Notes under the pieces: model-generated
What the model was told of the DNA's origin: nothing
Databases searched by the model: none
What the model saw: the letters and a program-made list of their open reading frames with translations, nothing else
NCBI GenBank assembly: GCA_934351925.1
Contig: CAKRJT010000013.1
Location: 12,501-76,500, forward strand
Length of the DNA stretch: 64,000 nucleotides
Direction: 5' to 3'
DNA from: an uncultured Lachnospiraceae bacterium
Lineage (GTDB): Bacteria; Bacillota; Clostridia; Lachnospirales; Lachnospiraceae
In this document: one piece after another, positions 43,461-53,054 of the stretch
Layout: each line of letters starts with the position of its first letter
How positions within the stretch are numbered: position 1 is the first letter of the stretch
Translations under genes and position numbers: made by a program

Positions 43461-44780
43461 CTATGCCACTGTTTTGCAGTGACTCAAATAGTAATGAAAA
43501 ATGCACTTTCTCAGCCCCACAATGCTCAGCCCCATCGTCACCAGCTCCGCCGCCGGGAACGCAAGCCACACTCCCACCATTCCAAACAGCGCCGACAGCG
43601 CAAACGCAAAGATGAGGATTGCCACAAAACCTCTCATAATCGATGCCGCAAACGCCCACCTCACCGCCTCGACGGCACTGAGTGCTGAGGTTGCGACAAT
43701 GTTGACGCCGGCAAACAGAAATCCGAGGAAGTACAGTCGTATTCCTTCCCTCGCGTAAGCCGCAAGCTCCATATTCTTCTCGCTGTTAAATATTGAGGCA
43801 ATAGGGTCCGACCATATATAGATTGCGGCGATTATGAGCACCGCGAGCACGAGCGCCGTCTTTATTGCAAGTCCGGCTGCATATCTTACATCCTCTGTGT
43901 TTCCCTTGCCGAAGCTTTCACTCACAAGAGGCTGCGAGCCCTGCGCTATTCCGTTAAAAAGCGCGACAGCGACAAGCGAGATATTCGCCACAACACCATA
44001 AGCTGCCACTCCGACATTTCCGGCCAGCCCAAGTATTATCATGTTGAACGCAACCGTTATAACACCTGAGGATATCTCCCCGACAAACGCCGACACACCT
44101 ACCTGGCAGGAGGTTATGAGTCTCCTCAACGACAGCCCTGTCGATTTAAATGATATGCTGCATTTTTTTGACCTGAAATGAATACAGCAGATAAGCACTC
44201 CCACAATAGGGGACAGAGCTGTTGCAAGCGCCGCTCCGCTCATCGAAAGTCCAAGAGGGAACATGAGCACATAGTCGAACACCACATTGAAAAGGCTGCT
44301 GAACAGGGTTGCCGCCATGGCTATCGAAGGATTTCCGTCATTTCGCACGAAGGCGTTGCAGATGTGATTGCACATGAAAAACGGTGCAAACATCATAAAT
44401 ATTCTCGTGTAATTTTTTCCCGTGGCAACTATTGTCTCGTCGCCGCCGAGAAACGCTATAATCTTATCCGGAATGAACGCCCCGGCCAGCATGAATATGC
44501 CGCTTATAATCACCGCCCACACAATGGCATGAAAAAAATACCCGTCCGCGGACTTATCCTTCTTATTCTTAGCCACAACATATCTTATCGCCGAGCCGAC
44601 TCCTATCATGGCGCCGATGGCAAATATAAGATTGTACAGTGGCAGTACAAGATTGAGCGCCGTTATTCCATCCGCCCCAACCGCCTTGGAAATAAAAAAT
44701 GTGTCGGCAAGTATGTAGAACGACATTCCCAGCATACCGAGCATATTCTGTGATACATATTTGGTAAATCTTTTTAACAT
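43461..44780 (-). CDS. MATE-family efflux transporter 1
   Basis: The protein has 439 residues and about twelve helices with MATE landmarks MSFYILADTFFISKAVGADGITALNL and GLSMSGAALATALSPIVG. It is clearly divergent from the second MATE downstream, so they are neighbours rather than a recent duplication. The gap is 35 bp. Two MATE genes in a row after a KdpDE-like two-component system may form one regulated unit, as the sensor genes lie just upstream on the same strand. Confidence 0.9.
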   Translation of the reverse strand: MLKRFTKYVSQNMLGMLGMSFYILADTFFISKAVGADGITALNLVLPLYNLIFAIGAMIGVGSAIRYVVAKNKKDKSADGYFFHAIVWAVIISGIFMLAGAFIPDKIIAFLGGDETIVATGKNYTRIFMMFAPFFMCNHICNAFVRNDGNPSIAMAATLFSSLFNVVFDYVLMFPLGLSMSGAALATALSPIVGVLICCIHFRSKKCSISFKSTGLSLRRLITSCQVGVSAFVGEISSGVITVAFNMIILGLAGNVGVAAYGVVANISLVAVALFNGIAQGSQPLVSESFGKGNTEDVRYAAGLAIKTALVLAVLIIAAIYIWSDPIASIFNSEKNMELAAYAREGIRLYFLGFLFAGVNIVATSALSAVEAVRWAFAASIMRGFVAILIFAFALSALFGMVGVWLAFPAAELVTMGLSIVGLRKCIFHYYLSHCKTVA

Positions 44781-44826
44781 TTTCTAAACTGCTCCTAAAC
44801 ATCCCTATGTATATCTATTTTTTACA

Positions 44827-45522
44827 TTACATTCTATATCCAACTCCGAGCTCATTGACTATGTAATTCTTCTTTCCCGGCTTATCACCGAGCTTTTTTC
44901 TGATATTAGCCATATTCACCTGGAGCTTTTTAATGCTCCCGGTATCGTTGTAGCCCCATATCTCATGTATAATAAAATCGTAGGTGAGCATCTTTCCGAC
45001 ATGCTCAGACAGAAGCGCAACTATGTTGTACTCAGTCTGTGTGAGCTTTATCTGCTGCCCGTCGACACTTACACTTCTCGCATCATAATCAATAACCATC
45101 CCGTCCGTTTCAAATCTTCCTCCCGGAAACATTCCATTCTCAGAGCGGTGTGAAGCCACTCTGAGCGCCGTACGCACTCTTGCAAGGAATTCTTCCGAGC
45201 CGAAGGGCTTGGTGACATAATCATTAGCTCCCATATTGAACGCTTCAACTTTGTCCATCTCACCGTCCCTCGCGGAAAGAACAATTATAGGTGTCAGTGA
45301 CGATTTCCTCACATATCTGAGTACATTGAGACCATCCATATCTGGAAGTCCAAGGTCAAGAATTATCAAATCCGGTCTGTGCGAGTTGTACAGAAGCATC
45401 GCGCTGCTGCCCGACAGAGCCGGCACTACCTGATAGCCGCCCGCCTCAAGCAGTGTGCACACAAATTCATTTATATTAGGTTCGTCCTCAACCACCAGTA
45501 TCTTATATCTGTTGCTTTTCAT
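44827..45522 (-). CDS. OmpR/KdpE-type response regulator
   Basis: A 231-residue regulator. The receiver domain begins KILVVEDEPNINEF and has the phosphoacceptor in LIILDLGLPDMDG; Lys in YVTKPFG. The C-terminal winged helix (about 130-230) has IKLTQTEYNIVALLSEH and NIRKKLGDKPGKKNYIVNELGVGYRM, typical of KdpE. GGAGGACGAC precedes the ATG at 45522. It overlaps the kinase gene by 20 bp. Confidence 0.93.
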   Translation of the reverse strand: MKSNRYKILVVEDEPNINEFVCTLLEAGGYQVVPALSGSSAMLLYNSHRPDLIILDLGLPDMDGLNVLRYVRKSSLTPIIVLSARDGEMDKVEAFNMGANDYVTKPFGSEEFLARVRTALRVASHRSENGMFPGGRFETDGMVIDYDARSVSVDGQQIKLTQTEYNIVALLSEHVGKMLTYDFIIHEIWGYNDTGSIKKLQVNMANIRKKLGDKPGKKNYIVNELGVGYRM

Positions 45523-46576
45523 TGTCGTCCTCCAAATCCAGCGCAAGCGTAAAGCAGGCGCCTCCCTCATCCAGATTTCTTGCCGCAATTACACCGCCGT
45601 GTGCCTTGATAATCGTGGCACATACCGAGAGCCCTATCCCCGCATTTCCCTTTCTTCCGTCAACGACCTCGCTCTGTCCTGCATAACCGCCGGTAAAAAT
45701 ATGTTCTAAGATATCCTCAGGGATACCACAACCGTCGTCCTTAATCTCAAAAACAGCCCTGCCTTTATCCGTGTGCACCTCAAGCCGAAGATTTTTCATT
45801 CCATCAGCATGAATAACGGCATTCTCAAGAATATTCATCACAACCTGCTCCATAAGAATGGGATCCATCGGAATCATCACCAGTTCATCAGGAATACCGA
45901 CCTCGACCTCAACTCCGGGATAATGCTTGTGAAACTTCACAAGCACCGCATCAATAAGCTCGTCAAGAGGTATCGGCGTCTTGACAATCTTCACATTATC
46001 ACCGTCGAGTCTGGTAATCGAAAGCAGATTCTCAACCATCCTGCACAGCCATTGTGAGTCCTCCTTTATCCCGCTAAGAAGCTTCCTCTTCTGTTCTTCC
46101 GAGAATTCATTTTCATTTTCAAGCAGTGCAGAGCTAGCGCCGTATATCGTCGTGAGAGGCGTTCTAAGGTCATGCGATACCGCCCGCAGAAGGTTGGCCC
46201 GCATCTTCTCCTTTTCACTCTCCGCTTTTATCTGTTCCTGATATCTGATTTTACTTGTAAGATAACATGTAACAAGCGTAATCGCAAGCATAATAATGAC
46301 CGACACAACATTTTCCGGCATCGTCAGATTAATTCTAAAATACGGAAACGTGAACGCATAATTCAGTATGACGACGCTGATTATCGCACCAAGTGTTCCG
46401 TACGCGTATCCGTCCGTGTAAATCGAGATAAGGAAAACACACAGCACAAGCACAGAAGGAATAAGGAAATTGTTGTCCAGAAAATACTGAAGCAGCAGGC
46501 ATATCAAAAAGCCTACCGCAAGCGTTATCACCACCCTGAAAATGTTCCTTGCAATATCCCATATCTTTTTCTTCAT
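45503..46576 (-). CDS. KdpD-like sensor histidine kinase (DUF4118)
   Basis: A 357-residue kinase with four closely spaced membrane helices (DUF4118, about 10-105), a HisKA domain with AVSHDLRTPLTTIYG, and a HATPase domain with NILENAVIHAD, DDGCGIP and GNAGIGLSVC. It lacks the KdpD N-terminal and universal-stress domains, so it is the short stand-alone form common in Firmicutes. ATG at 46576 preceded by GGGGGATATTT. Signal unknown; no kdpFABC genes here. The two MATE genes follow. Confidence 0.9.
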   Translation of the reverse strand: MKKKIWDIARNIFRVVITLAVGFLICLLLQYFLDNNFLIPSVLVLCVFLISIYTDGYAYGTLGAIISVVILNYAFTFPYFRINLTMPENVVSVIIMLAITLVTCYLTSKIRYQEQIKAESEKEKMRANLLRAVSHDLRTPLTTIYGASSALLENENEFSEEQKRKLLSGIKEDSQWLCRMVENLLSITRLDGDNVKIVKTPIPLDELIDAVLVKFHKHYPGVEVEVGIPDELVMIPMDPILMEQVVMNILENAVIHADGMKNLRLEVHTDKGRAVFEIKDDGCGIPEDILEHIFTGGYAGQSEVVDGRKGNAGIGLSVCATIIKAHGGVIAARNLDEGGACFTLALDLEDDNEKQQI

Positions 46577-46671
46577 AAATATCCCCCCTCTGCACACTGA
46601 GGCATTGCCTGCAATACCGGCAGCAATAAGCAGTTTAAAAGTCTCACTTACAAGCTTTCCACCTATTATTT

Positions 46672-46697
46672 TAAAAAGGGAGCCCTGCAGCTCCCTT
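46672..46697 (-). terminator. Intrinsic terminator after prfA
   Basis: AAGGGAG and CTCCCTT form a stem around CCCTGCAG, and the minus strand continues into a T-run (46677-46673). It begins 9 bp past the prfA stop. Confidence 0.8.
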
Positions 46698-46705
46698 AGT
46701 TGGTT

Positions 46706-47791
46706 TTAATTCTCATTCATCTTCGCAAGCTTGGCAGCCTGATCGGCGGCGATGCATGCATCAATTATCTCCTGTATGTCTCCGTCCATAATCTTGTCAA
46801 GCTTATAGAGAGTGAGGTTAATTCTGTGATCCGTCACACGTCCCTGTGGAAAGTTGTAGGTTCTTATCTTCTCGGAGCGGTCTCCCGTACCGATCTGGCT
46901 TCTTCTCGCATCAGCCTCGGCATCATGCGCCTTCTGGCACTCCATCTCATAGAGCTTGGCTCTGAGAATTGCGAAAGCCTTATCCTTGTTCTGTATCTGT
47001 GACTTCTCAGTCTGGCTGTATACGACAATTCCCGTAGGATAATGTGTAAGTCGTACAGCAGAGTCCGTCGTGTTGACACACTGTCCACCGTTACCGGAAG
47101 CACGCATTACATCAATACGGATATCCTTCTCGTCTATATGGACATCAACCTCCTCAGCCTCAGGCATAACGGCAACGGAAGCTGTCGAGGTGTGAATACG
47201 TCCGCCCGACTCTGTCTCCGGAACTCGCTGTACACGGTGAACACCGCTCTCGTACTTGAGAATTGAGTACGCTCCCTGACCTTTAACCATGAACTCGACT
47301 TCCTTCATGCCGCCAATTCCGGTCTCATCGGCATTAATTACCTCGACCTTCCAGCGCTTCGTCTCAACATAGTGTGTGTACATGCGGAACAGCTCTGCCG
47401 CAAAAAGCGCAGCCTCGTCGCCGCCCGCACCCGCTCTTATCTCCACGATAACGTTCTTGTCATCGTTAGGGTCCTTAGGGAGAAGGAGAATTTTCATAGT
47501 GTGCTCAAGCTCCTCAATTCTCGCCTTTGCATCATTGAGTTCCTCCTTAGCCATCTCACGAAGCTCCTCATCACTCTCGAGGTCGAGCATCTCAAGGCTG
47601 TCTTTAACCGTCTGCTGGCAGTTTTTGTATTCCTTGTATGCGTCGACAAGCGGAGTGAGGTCACTCTGCTCCTTCATAAGCTTTCTGAAACGTGTCTGAT
47701 TCTCAACGACTGACGGATTGTTGAGCTCCGCAGTCAAATCTTCATATCTCATCAATAAGTCATCTAACTTGTGAAACATATTATTTTCCAT
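46706..47791 (-). CDS. prfA: Peptide chain release factor 1
   Basis: This 361-residue protein reads UAA and UAG and triggers peptide release. The catalytic GGQ is in RASGNGGQCVNTTDSAVRLTH, and the C-terminus SEKIRTYNFPQGRVTDHRI is diagnostic of RF1. It is the last gene of DUF1385 - prmC - prfA, which puts the methyltransferase that modifies the GGQ glutamine directly upstream. Confidence 0.97.
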   Translation of the reverse strand: MENNMFHKLDDLLMRYEDLTAELNNPSVVENQTRFRKLMKEQSDLTPLVDAYKEYKNCQQTVKDSLEMLDLESDEELREMAKEELNDAKARIEELEHTMKILLLPKDPNDDKNVIVEIRAGAGGDEAALFAAELFRMYTHYVETKRWKVEVINADETGIGGMKEVEFMVKGQGAYSILKYESGVHRVQRVPETESGGRIHTSTASVAVMPEAEEVDVHIDEKDIRIDVMRASGNGGQCVNTTDSAVRLTHYPTGIVVYSQTEKSQIQNKDKAFAILRAKLYEMECQKAHDAEADARRSQIGTGDRSEKIRTYNFPQGRVTDHRINLTLYKLDKIMDGDIQEIIDACIAADQAAKLAKMNEN

Positions 47792-47849
47792 GCTTTTTCA
47801 TTCCTCTTTTCATATACTGCTTATTAAGTAACTGCCGGACATTGATTAA

Positions 47850-48725
47850 TCACGGCTTAACCGCCTTCACAACTCTGTCTAACCCGGCAAAATCCTTTAT
47901 CACCCCGATATCGCGGTATCCCTTCGCTTTCAGCATATCACAGACCTCCATCGCCTGGTCATAGCCTATTTCAAACAAAATTACTCCCCCGCTTACAAGG
48001 TGTCCGAAAGCCTCATCAGTTATCCTTCTGTAAAAATACAGCCCGTCAGCCGTCCCGTCAAGTGCCAGAACGGGCTCATGCACGCGAACCTCCGGCTCGA
48101 GATCGGCAATCACGTCCGTCCTTATATACGGCGGATTGGACAAAATCATTGAAAAGCTTCCTGTCACGTTCTCAAAGAGATTTCCCTGAATGAAATTAAC
48201 CCTCGCACCCAGCCGCTTTGAATTCTCTTTTGCTGCCTCCAGTGCCTTTTCAGATATATCTGAGGCTGTCACTGCTGCCTCACACCCATCCTTCCTAAGG
48301 AGAAGATAGACGCTCTCAGATATACAGCCCGACCCGGTGCACATATCCAGCACGGCAAACTCTACCCCGTGCGGTCTTTCAGCAAACATGAGCTTGGCAA
48401 GTTTCAGTGCCTCCGAAACAAGTATCTCCGTGTCCATGCGCGGTATCAGGACATTCCCGTTCACAAGGAAATCAAAGCCCATGAACGGCGCAGTCCCTTC
48501 TATATACTGAACCGGCTCCCTGTCAGCCCTGCGCTTAAGCTTCGCAAAATATCTGTCCACTGCTTCCTGCGGTACTATGTCATGTCCGCGCATCAGGTAA
48601 TCAGTGCGGCTAAGCCCTGTGCTTGACGAAAACATAATCCATGCGTCCGTATCCGCCTCCGCGATGCCAGCCTGTCTGAGCCTGTCGCAGCCTTCCCTTA
48701 AAAGCTCTCTGTTGGTGTATTCCAC
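47850..48725 (-). CDS. prmC: Release factor glutamine methyltransferase
   Basis: A 291-residue SAM-dependent methyltransferase. The N-terminal helical domain (1-80) is followed by the SAM site LDMCTGSGCISESVYLLL and the catalytic NPPY in ILSNPPYIRTDV. It methylates the GGQ glutamine of release factors. It starts 2 bp after the DUF1385 gene ends and is 58 bp from prfA, the usual genomic pairing. Confidence 0.96.
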   Translation of the reverse strand: MEYTNRELLREGCDRLRQAGIAEADTDAWIMFSSSTGLSRTDYLMRGHDIVPQEAVDRYFAKLKRRADREPVQYIEGTAPFMGFDFLVNGNVLIPRMDTEILVSEALKLAKLMFAERPHGVEFAVLDMCTGSGCISESVYLLLRKDGCEAAVTASDISEKALEAAKENSKRLGARVNFIQGNLFENVTGSFSMILSNPPYIRTDVIADLEPEVRVHEPVLALDGTADGLYFYRRITDEAFGHLVSGGVILFEIGYDQAMEVCDMLKAKGYRDIGVIKDFAGLDRVVKAVKP

Positions 48726-48727
48726 AG

Positions 48728-49672
48728 CTAATTCCCGTCCTTCAAATTCTGAATGTATGTTCTCCAGTCGAACACAGCCTCAACAGAAGCGATAGCCACC
48801 TCGACCATAGATGCATCCGGTTCGCTCGTGGTCAGATGCTGTAACCACAATCCAGGCCTGCTTACAATATCAATAAACTTCGAGTCCGAATTTCCGGCAA
48901 ATCTTAACACCTCGTATGAGACTCCCGCTATCACAGGTACGAGCAAAAGCCTTAGCACCAGCCTCAAAACAGGTGAGTCAACCCTTATAAACATGAAAAA
49001 TACAATGCTTATGCACATGACTATAAGCAGAAAGCTCGTTCCGCACCTCTTGTGCTCCTTCGAGCTCTTGAGGACGTTCTCCACTGTAAGCTCCATGCCG
49101 TGCTCTATGCAGTTGATGCATTTATGCTCCGCGCCGTGGTACATGTACACGCGCTTTATATCCTTCATAAGTGAGATAAGCTTCACATACGCGATAAAAA
49201 ATGCCAGTCTCACAATTCCTTCTATAATAATAATCGCCGTATCATTCCTGACAAACAACGCGAACAGCCTCGACACATAGTAAGGGGCAACCATAAAGAT
49301 GAGAACAGCCATCACAATCGACAAAATGACCGTGAAGGTCATCATGGCTTTCTCCTCCTTTGCCTCCTGTTCCTTGGTTTTCGGCTTCTTAGCGGCTTTT
49401 CCTTTCTCCTTCTCGTCCGGTTCGTCGTCCTCATAGAAACTCGCCGAGTAGCTGAGCGTCGACATACCCACAATCAGGGAGTCGATAAAAGTGTAAACGC
49501 CCCTGATTACCGGAAGCTTGAGAAATTTATGTCTATCGGAGATACCGCTGCAATTCTTCACAATAACTTCTATATTATTGTCAGGTTTTCTAACCGCTAC
49601 GGCATACTTATCGCGGTTCTTCATCATAACACCCTCAATAACCGCCTGACCGCCTATACCTGATGATTTCAC
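48728..49672 (-). CDS. DUF1385 membrane protein
   Basis: About 314 residues, beginning at GTG with GGAGGAAC upstream (SSGIGGQAVIEGVMMKNRDKYAVAVR is the family's hallmark start). Four or five membrane helices follow, with KRVYMYHGAEHKCINCIEHG in the middle, the most conserved piece of DUF1385 (His and Cys rich). In many Firmicutes it precedes prmC and prfA as here. Its molecular function is not established. Confidence 0.92.
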   Translation of the reverse strand: MKSSGIGGQAVIEGVMMKNRDKYAVAVRKPDNNIEVIVKNCSGISDRHKFLKLPVIRGVYTFIDSLIVGMSTLSYSASFYEDDEPDEKEKGKAAKKPKTKEQEAKEEKAMMTFTVILSIVMAVLIFMVAPYYVSRLFALFVRNDTAIIIIEGIVRLAFFIAYVKLISLMKDIKRVYMYHGAEHKCINCIEHGMELTVENVLKSSKEHKRCGTSFLLIVMCISIVFFMFIRVDSPVLRLVLRLLLVPVIAGVSYEVLRFAGNSDSKFIDIVSRPGLWLQHLTTSEPDASMVEVAIASVEAVFDWRTYIQNLKDGN

Positions 49673-49753
49673 GCCCGTTCCTCCATTTTCTTGAAACTGT
49701 AGAAAAATGTCCTGACTATAAATAGGAAATTTCAACGAAACTTCCCACTATAC

Positions 49754-49795
49754 AAAAAAGGTCGTGAACCGGTAACGCTCTACCAATCCACAACC
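49754..49795 (-). terminator. Intrinsic terminator after rpmE
   Basis: On the minus strand GGTTGTG...TTGGTA pairs with TTACCGG...CACGACC around GAGCG, followed by TTTTTT. It sits 17 bp past the rpmE stop. Confidence 0.8.
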
Positions 49796-49811
49796 CTGTC
49801 TTTCTGAATTA

Positions 49812-50018
49812 CTAGTTGTTCTGCACACCGTACTTCTTATTGAACTTATCAATACGACCACGAGCTGCAGCAGCCTTCTGCTGACCTGTATAGAATGAAT
49901 GGCACTTGGAACAGATTTCAACGTGGATTGACTCCTTCGTTGATCCAGTTACAAATTCATTACCGCAGTTGCAGACAACCTTGGCCTGGTAGTAATTTGG
50001 ATGGATTCCTTCTCTCAT
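49812..50018 (-). CDS. rpmE: Ribosomal protein L31
   Basis: The 68-residue protein MREGIHPNYYQAKVVCNCGN has both zinc cysteine pairs (CNC and CSKC), so it is the zinc-binding C+ form. The start at 50018 has GAGGTG just upstream; a GTG three codons earlier would be too close. It lies downstream of rho with its own promoter-like sequence and terminator. Confidence 0.97.
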   Translation of the reverse strand: MREGIHPNYYQAKVVCNCGNEFVTGSTKESIHVEICSKCHSFYTGQQKAAAARGRIDKFNKKYGVQNN

Positions 50019-50092
50019 TTTTTTCACCTCTTCGTTATATTCTTGTATCGAAATTCGGCATCACCGATTTCTTCCAATAAAACAGCTTATTC

Positions 50093-50121
50093 AGCATATC
50101 ATATTCAATCCAAGAATGCAA
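50093..50121 (-). promoter_or_regulatory. Candidate rpmE promoter
   Basis: Minus strand TTGCAT (50121-50116), a 17-bp spacer, and extended TGATATGCT with the hexamer TATGCT at 50098-50093. The leader would be about 68 nt. Confidence 0.5.
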
Positions 50122-50129
50122 GAAGTTTT

Positions 50130-51635
50130 TTAGAATAATCTCACCTTTTTTACCTGTGATACGAATTCCTGATTATTCTTCGTCCTCGCAAAGAGGTCAA
50201 TGATGGACTCCGTCGCGTCCTCGGCGCGCGAGCCATTGAGTGCCTTACGCACATAGTTCATTGCGTCTAATTCCTCCGGTGTGAGAAGAAGATCCTCTCT
50301 TCTGGTTCCCGACTTTACAATATCTATTGCCGGGAATATTCTCTTCTCCGAAAGCTTTCTGTCAAGCACAAGTTCCATATTGCCGGTGCCCTTGAATTCC
50401 TCATAGACTACATCATCCATTTTGCTTCCGGTATCGATAAGGGCAGTTGCAAGTATCGTGAGGCTTCCACCCTCCCTTATGTTTCTTGCCGCACCGAAAA
50501 ATCTCTTTGGCATGTGGAGCGCAGCCGGATCAAGACCACCCGAAAGTGTTCTTCCGCTAGGAGTACACACTATGTTGTAGGCTCTTGCAAGTCTTGTAAT
50601 GCTGTCAAGCAGTATAACGACATCCTGCTTCTGCTCTACAAGCCGCTTGGCTCTCTCTATCGTCATCTCGGACACTCTCTTATGTCTCTCAGGGAGCTCG
50701 TCAAAGGTCGAATAGATAACCTCAACGTTGTCTCCCTCAAGCGACTCCTTGATATCCGTAACCTCCTCAGGTCTCTCATCGATAAGAAGTATCATAAGAT
50801 GCATATCTGTGTGATTTCTAAGAATTGAATTGGCTATCTGCTTTAAAAGTGTAGTTTTTCCCGCCTTAGGCTGTGCTACTATCATTCCTCTCTGCCCCTT
50901 TCCTATAGGGCTGATAAGGTCTACAATCCTCATCGCTACACTGCTGTCGGGAAGTTCAAGATGAATTCTGTCATTAGGGAATATAGGCGTAAGCTTCTCA
51001 AACGGTCTTCTTTTCACAACCTCTGCCAAAGGAAATCCATTAACCGTCTTGATATATAAGAGCGCACTAAACTTCTCTCCCTGATTTTTTATCTTCTTGT
51101 AACCACGGATGATATCACCTGTCTTTAATCCAAAGCGCTTAATCTGTATAGGTGCAACATACACATCGTTCTCACCCGGAAGGAAATTCTCGCATCTTAT
51201 AAATCCATATCCATCCTGCATTATCTCAAGTATGCCATGTGCATCCCCACTCCTGTCCACAAGTTCAGGGTCGTAATCCTGTCTGTAAGGGTCATCATTC
51301 CTCACAGGCTGAGGTCTTACGGTGCGCTCCTCAACACCCTCCTTCTTCTCCGGACTATCTCTTCTCTCGGAAGCCTCTCTCTTTTCAGGAATATCCCTTC
51401 TCTCGGAGAACTCTCTCCTGTTATTACTATGGCAGCTTCTGGCCTGCACAGGCTTAGATGCAGCTTCAGGCTCTTCCTCCTGCGTCGCTTCCTGCTGTCT
51501 TTCCTCAAGCTCAGACAGCTTGACCAGCTCATCAATCAGCTCCGCCTTCTTCATCGTGCTGTAGTGCTTAACCTTCTTATCCTTTGCAATGTCCTTCAAA
51601 ACTGAAAGCGGCAGTGCCTCTAATTTTTCTCTCAT
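50130..51635 (-). CDS. rho: Transcription termination factor Rho
   Basis: A 501-residue RNA-dependent ATPase that ends transcripts. An N-terminal helical domain (1-50) is followed by a low-complexity insertion (about 50-125) rich in Glu, Arg and Pro with imperfect repeats (ERRDIPEKREASERRDSPEKK is the pattern, seen twice). Then come the cold-shock RNA-binding domain (GYGFIRCENFLPGENDVYV) and the motor with Walker A QPKAGKTTLLKQ. The insertion resembles the charged inserts known in Rho from several phyla. Confidence 0.96.
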   Translation of the reverse strand: MREKLEALPLSVLKDIAKDKKVKHYSTMKKAELIDELVKLSELEERQQEATQEEEPEAASKPVQARSCHSNNRREFSERRDIPEKREASERRDSPEKKEGVEERTVRPQPVRNDDPYRQDYDPELVDRSGDAHGILEIMQDGYGFIRCENFLPGENDVYVAPIQIKRFGLKTGDIIRGYKKIKNQGEKFSALLYIKTVNGFPLAEVVKRRPFEKLTPIFPNDRIHLELPDSSVAMRIVDLISPIGKGQRGMIVAQPKAGKTTLLKQIANSILRNHTDMHLMILLIDERPEEVTDIKESLEGDNVEVIYSTFDELPERHKRVSEMTIERAKRLVEQKQDVVILLDSITRLARAYNIVCTPSGRTLSGGLDPAALHMPKRFFGAARNIREGGSLTILATALIDTGSKMDDVVYEEFKGTGNMELVLDRKLSEKRIFPAIDIVKSGTRREDLLLTPEELDAMNYVRKALNGSRAEDATESIIDLFARTKNNQEFVSQVKKVRLF

Positions 51636-51741
51636 ATATTATTCTCCTTTTACTGCAATGCAGCAGCTTGTGCTTGTTGGGGGATACTTCGACTAAGTAG
51701 AAACAACATCATATCCAAAATCCATGATAAGATAAACATAT

Positions 51742-51768
51742 ATTATACTACCTAACTCCCATTGTAAA
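51742..51768 (-). promoter_or_regulatory. Candidate rho promoter
   Basis: Minus strand TTTACA (51768-51763) and TATAATAT (51747-51740). Spacing is 15 bp to TATAAT or 17 bp to TAATAT. It lies about 105 bp before the rho ATG. The rest of the 266-bp gap to the divergent malic enzyme gene is AT-rich with no other clear feature. Confidence 0.45.
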
Positions 51769-51901
51769 GGCTTTATTGACGATTTTTCTATGATTTTTCT
51801 TTATTTTTTATTTAAAAATCTATCAATATATGTTAATATAAATTTAATTGTTCAAAGTCAGCGCAGGCTCGACTCTAATGATAACGTAACGGAGGTTTCT
51901 T

Positions 51902-53053
51902 ATGACAAACAGTGAAAAAGCATTACAGCTTCATGAAGAATGGAAGGGCAAGCTTGAGACTGCCCCAAAGTGTAAAATAGCCACCCGCGAGGATTTAGCG
52001 CTCGCCTATACACCTGGTGTCGCAGAGCCATGTAAGGTCATAGCCAAGGACAAAGAAGCTGCCTACAAGTATACAATCAAATCCAACACGGTTGCCGTTG
52101 TATCCGACGGAAGTGCCGTGCTCGGTCTTGGCAACATAGGTCCATATGCAGCTATGCCTGTTATGGAAGGCAAAGCCGTCCTCTTCAAGGAATTCGGCGG
52201 CGTGAACGCTGTTCCTATCTGTCTGGACACTCAGGATACTGAAGAAATAATAAAGACTGTTGTAAACATCGCACCTGCTTTCGGCGGAATTAACCTTGAA
52301 GACATCTCCGCCCCGAGATGTTTTGAGATAGAGGAGCGCTTAAAGAAGCTTCTGGACATTCCTGTTTTCCATGATGACCAGCACGGAACAGCTATAGTAG
52401 TTCTCGCCGGAATAATCAATGCGCTCAAGGTCACAGGCAAGAATAAGGAGGACTGCCAGGTTGTTGTGAACGGTGCCGGCTCGGCGGGTGTCGCCATCAC
52501 AAAGCTCCTTCTCACCTACGGTTTTAAGAATGTTATCATGTGCGATAAATCAGGAATACTCAGTGAGGACTCCGATGGTCTTAACTGGATGCAGAAGGAA
52601 ATGGTTAAGATAACCAACCTCTCACACCGCCACGGACTTCTTGCCGACGCATTAAAAGGTGCCGACATTTTTGTCGGTGTATCGGCACCTAATATTGTTA
52701 CGCCTGAAATGGTTTCCTCCATGAATAAGGATTCCATCCTCTTTGCGATGGCCAATCCGGTTCCTGAGATTATGCCTGATGTGGCTAAGGCTGCCGGAGC
52801 ACGCGTTGTCGGCACCGGAAGAAGCGATTTCCCTAACCAGGTGAATAATGTTGTCGCATTCCCGGGAATATTCAAGGGTGCCCTTGAGGGACGTGCGGCA
52901 CAGATTACTGAGGAGATGAAGCTCGCGGCTGCCCATGCCATCGCAGGTCTTGTTGCCGATGAGGACATCAACGAGAATAATATTCTGCCTGAGGCATTTG
53001 ACCCTCGTGTTGCTGACGTTGTGAGCCGTGCCGTGAAGAATCACATCCACTAA
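51902..53053 (+). CDS. NAD(P)-dependent malic enzyme
   Basis: A 383-residue malate dehydrogenase (oxaloacetate-decarboxylating) that makes pyruvate and CO2 from malate. Family markers are AYTPGVAEPCKVIA near the N-terminus, the metal/substrate stretch FGGINLEDISAPRCFEIEERL, and FHDDQHGTAIVVLAGIINAL, followed by the NAD fold VVNGAGSAGVAITKLL. ATG has GGAGG upstream. One base separates it from the radical SAM gene. Confidence 0.95.
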   Translation: MTNSEKALQLHEEWKGKLETAPKCKIATREDLALAYTPGVAEPCKVIAKDKEAAYKYTIKSNTVAVVSDGSAVLGLGNIGPYAAMPVMEGKAVLFKEFGGVNAVPICLDTQDTEEIIKTVVNIAPAFGGINLEDISAPRCFEIEERLKKLLDIPVFHDDQHGTAIVVLAGIINALKVTGKNKEDCQVVVNGAGSAGVAITKLLLTYGFKNVIMCDKSGILSEDSDGLNWMQKEMVKITNLSHRHGLLADALKGADIFVGVSAPNIVTPEMVSSMNKDSILFAMANPVPEIMPDVAKAAGARVVGTGRSDFPNQVNNVVAFPGIFKGALEGRAAQITEEMKLAAAHAIAGLVADEDINENNILPEAFDPRVADVVSRAVKNHIH

Positions 53054-53054
53054 G

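Noticed and set aside
44178..44753. Plus-strand frame of 191 codons opposite a MATE gene
   Set aside because: His/Arg/Lys-rich composition typical of the reverse complement of a membrane protein gene; the MATE frame explains the region.
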